7,005 nucleotides of DNA, taken from Lactonifactor sp050944855. Lineage in GTDB: Bacteria > Bacillota > Clostridia > Lachnospirales > Lachnospiraceae. The stretch lies in contig JBMNRU010000045.1 of NCBI GenBank assembly GCA_050944855.1, positions 1 to 7,005 on the forward strand, in the 5' to 3' direction. Every line of letters begins with the position of its first letter. Within the stretch, counting starts at the first letter, position 1. This document shows positions 6,547 to 7,005 of this stretch, one piece after another. The notes below the pieces were generated by a model. It was not told the origin of the DNA, made no database searches, and was given only the letters and a program-made list of their open reading frames with translations. The position numbers were made by a program, and so were the translations under genes.

Positions 6547-6576
6547 AATATAGTAACATTCTGCTAATTCTGCTAA
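6547..6576 (-). promoter_or_regulatory. weak promoter candidate for the par-rep operon
   Basis: On the minus strand TTAGCA (6571-6576) and TATATT (6547-6552) are spaced 18 bp. The -35 is poor. A start near 6540 would fall in the CTTAGCTGCAGCTAAG palindrome, placing a likely operator over the start site and the terminator-like hairpin in the leader. Confidence 0.3.
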
Positions 6577-6580
6577 GCAG

Positions 6581-6634
6581 TTATCCACCTCTTTCCCCGG
6601 AAAAACCCGGGAAAACGTGGACAAATACGGGAAA
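6581..6634. other. DnaA-box-like sites with CCCGG repeats, possible second origin element
   Basis: TTATCCACC (6581-6589, plus strand) matches the DnaA box TTATCCACA at 8 of 9 positions. TTGTCCACG on the minus strand (6616-6624) is a weaker match facing it. Between and after them are CCCGGAAAAA (6596-6605), CCCGGGAAAA (6606-6615) and CGGGAAA (6628-6634). DnaA boxes plus short repeats beside a partition array suggest an origin or host-controlled regulatory site. Confidence 0.5.
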
Positions 6635-6784
6635 TCTCTGCCATATCACACAACGAAAAACTTTTATTAGCAGAAACCATATTTTCACCGCTTAGCTGAA
6701 ACCGATTTTACTTAGCTGACAGCTAATTGATTTTTCATTTCTCTTAGCTGAGATTGTTATTCTTCTCATCCTCAGGATCTTCCC

Positions 6785-6839
6785 AAAATAAAAGAAGCGG
6801 ATCCCGATCTGCTTAGCTAGCTAATCGTTTTTCCGCTTC
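6785..6839 (-). terminator. probable intrinsic terminator downstream of the tRNA half
   Basis: On the minus strand GAAGCGG (6839-6833) pairs with CCGCTTC (6800-6794), followed by TTTTATTTT. The 32-nt loop is long but contains inner CGAT/ATCG pairing and the TTAGCTAGCTAA palindrome. It would end transcription of a tRNA restored by integration, or of element transcripts from beyond 7005, before they enter the array. Confidence 0.6.
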
Positions 6840-6846
6840 AATCTAG

Positions 6847-6887
6847 CGTTCCCTGCGGGAATCGAACCCACAACTACAGCTTAGGAG
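6847..6887 (-). tRNA. 3' half of a tRNA-Arg(CCU) gene, candidate integration attachment site
   Basis: Reading the minus strand: anticodon loop CTCCTAA (6887-6881), 3' anticodon stem GCTGT, 4-nt variable loop, T arm GTGGG-TTCGATT-CCCGC, acceptor 3' strand AGGGAAC (6854-6848) and a G discriminator (6847); no CCA encoded. The 5' side (TGGTG) cannot pair with GCTGT, and no GTTCCCT acceptor or D arm is found up to 7005. The break is exactly at the anticodon loop, a classic crossover point for tyrosine integrases, so this is most likely the identity segment carried by the element. Confidence 0.75.
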
Positions 6888-6932
6888 CACCACGCTACGG
6901 TGTCAAACACAGTTAAGCGAAGTGCTCCTAAG
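6880..6932. repeat. inverted repeat of the anticodon-loop sequence at the att site
   Basis: CTTAGGAGCAC (6880-6890) and GTGCTCCTAAG (6922-6932) are perfect 11-bp inverted arms, extended inward by partial CACGC/GCGAAG pairing, around a 31-nt spacer that itself holds GTGT/ACAC. One arm is the tRNA anticodon loop, the other lies on the non-tRNA side. It could be paired recombinase core sites or an extrudable cruciform. Confidence 0.75.
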
Positions 6933-7005
6933 TCAAGTAAAATCAAGGCTTTTTTCGGTTCCGAATCCCGTCCGAGACAATCCTTGTTATTCTTTGTTAT
7001 TAGCT

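Larger units (their letters stand above)
6530..6824. repeat. array of TTAGCTG/TTAGCAG half sites, candidate centromere and operator
   Basis: Copies in either orientation: palindrome CTTAGCTGCAGCTAAG (6530-6545), CTGCTAAT (6561-6568), CTGCTAAGCAG (6570-6580), TTAGCAG (6667-6673), CTTAGCTG (6691-6698), CTTAGCTG (6711-6718), CAGCTAAT (6720-6727), CTTAGCTG (6743-6750) and palindrome TTAGCTAGCTAA (6813-6824). One more TTAGCT ends the window (7000-7005). Two copies are exactly 20 bp apart. Clustered half sites and full palindromes directly upstream of a parB-first partition operon fit a parS-type centromere that also regulates the operon; alternatives are initiator or integrase/excisionase sites. 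Confidence 0.8.
6754..7001. repeat. TTGTTATT direct repeats flanking the att site
   Basis: TTGTTATTCTT occurs at 6754-6764 and again at 6984-6994, and TTGTTATT a third time at 6994-7001. They lie on both sides of the tRNA half, the arrangement of integrase arm-type sites, though chance is possible in AT-rich DNA. Confidence 0.4.

Noticed and set aside
6458..6559. 33-codon minus-strand reading frame spanning the leader terminator (MLLYFLAAAK...)
   Set aside because: No ribosome binding sequence before the ATG, and its codons coincide with the hairpin; a leader peptide is conceivable but unsupported.
6693..6770. 25-codon minus-strand frame in the repeat array (MRRITISAK...), and a shorter MKNQLAVS frame inside it
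   Set aside because: A GAGG precedes the longer one too closely, and composition follows the TTAGCT repeats; most likely chance.
6945..6985. Hairpin-like TTCGG-aa-CCGAA near the T-run, and a T-arm-like GGTTCCGAATCC on the plus strand
   Set aside because: The T-run lies on the wrong side of the stem for a plus-strand terminator and the 2-nt loop is too small; the T-arm resemblance has an extra base and no tRNA around it.

Overview
This 7 kb window looks like the maintenance (replication and partition) end plus the first transfer gene of an integrative conjugative element, or a closely related conjugative plasmid, from a low-to-moderate GC Firmicute. A gut Lachnospiraceae or other Clostridia host is most likely. 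That host call rests on the recognisable protein families (CD1115-type VirD4 coupling protein, PcfB-like remnant, RepA_N initiator, ParA with GHRR-type ParBs), strong Gram-positive Shine-Dalgarno sequences, and gene order known from clostridial conjugative transposons. No taxonomic marker gene is present, so the host is an inference.

All real genes lie on the minus strand and read from high to low coordinates: parB-like (6405-5533), parA (5519-4740), a second parB-like (4743-3838), repA (3836-2838), a small membrane protein (2813-2496), an acidic protein of unknown function (2493-2029), a decayed pcfB lacking its 5' part (2020-1817), and virD4/tcp (1813 to beyond position 1). Spacing is very tight: ATGA overlap parA/parB, 1 nt parB/repA, 2 nt between the two small genes. 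They are probably one long transcript. ParA with the ParBs would segregate the element, RepA would replicate it, and VirD4 would couple the processed DNA to the conjugation channel encoded beyond position 1.

The 600 bases upstream of the first gene (6406-7005) hold no convincing gene but are densely structured. From the gene outward they contain: a small hairpin, a 10-bp dyad, a strong terminator-like hairpin in the presumed leader, a weak promoter candidate under a 16-bp palindrome, two DnaA-box-like sites with CCCGG repeats, about ten TTAGCTG/TTAGCAG half sites (candidate centromere or operator), a second terminator whose loop carries a TTAGCTAGCTAA palindrome, and the 3' half of a tRNA-Arg(CCU) gene cut at its anticodon loop. 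The tRNA half looks like an attachment site. Because no 5' half is next to it and element genes lie on its downstream side, the window reads like attP of a circular form, or a junction of tandem elements, rather than a simple chromosome-element border.

The most interesting signals are (i) the TTAGCTG array feeding a parB-parA-parB operon, (ii) in-frame 24-bp iteron-like repeats and an adjacent AT-rich repeat block inside repA, a candidate intragenic origin, (iii) the truncated pcfB immediately before an intact virD4, (iv) a perfect 11-bp-arm inverted repeat embedded in parB, and (v) the tRNA half site with its inverted copy of the anticodon-loop sequence.
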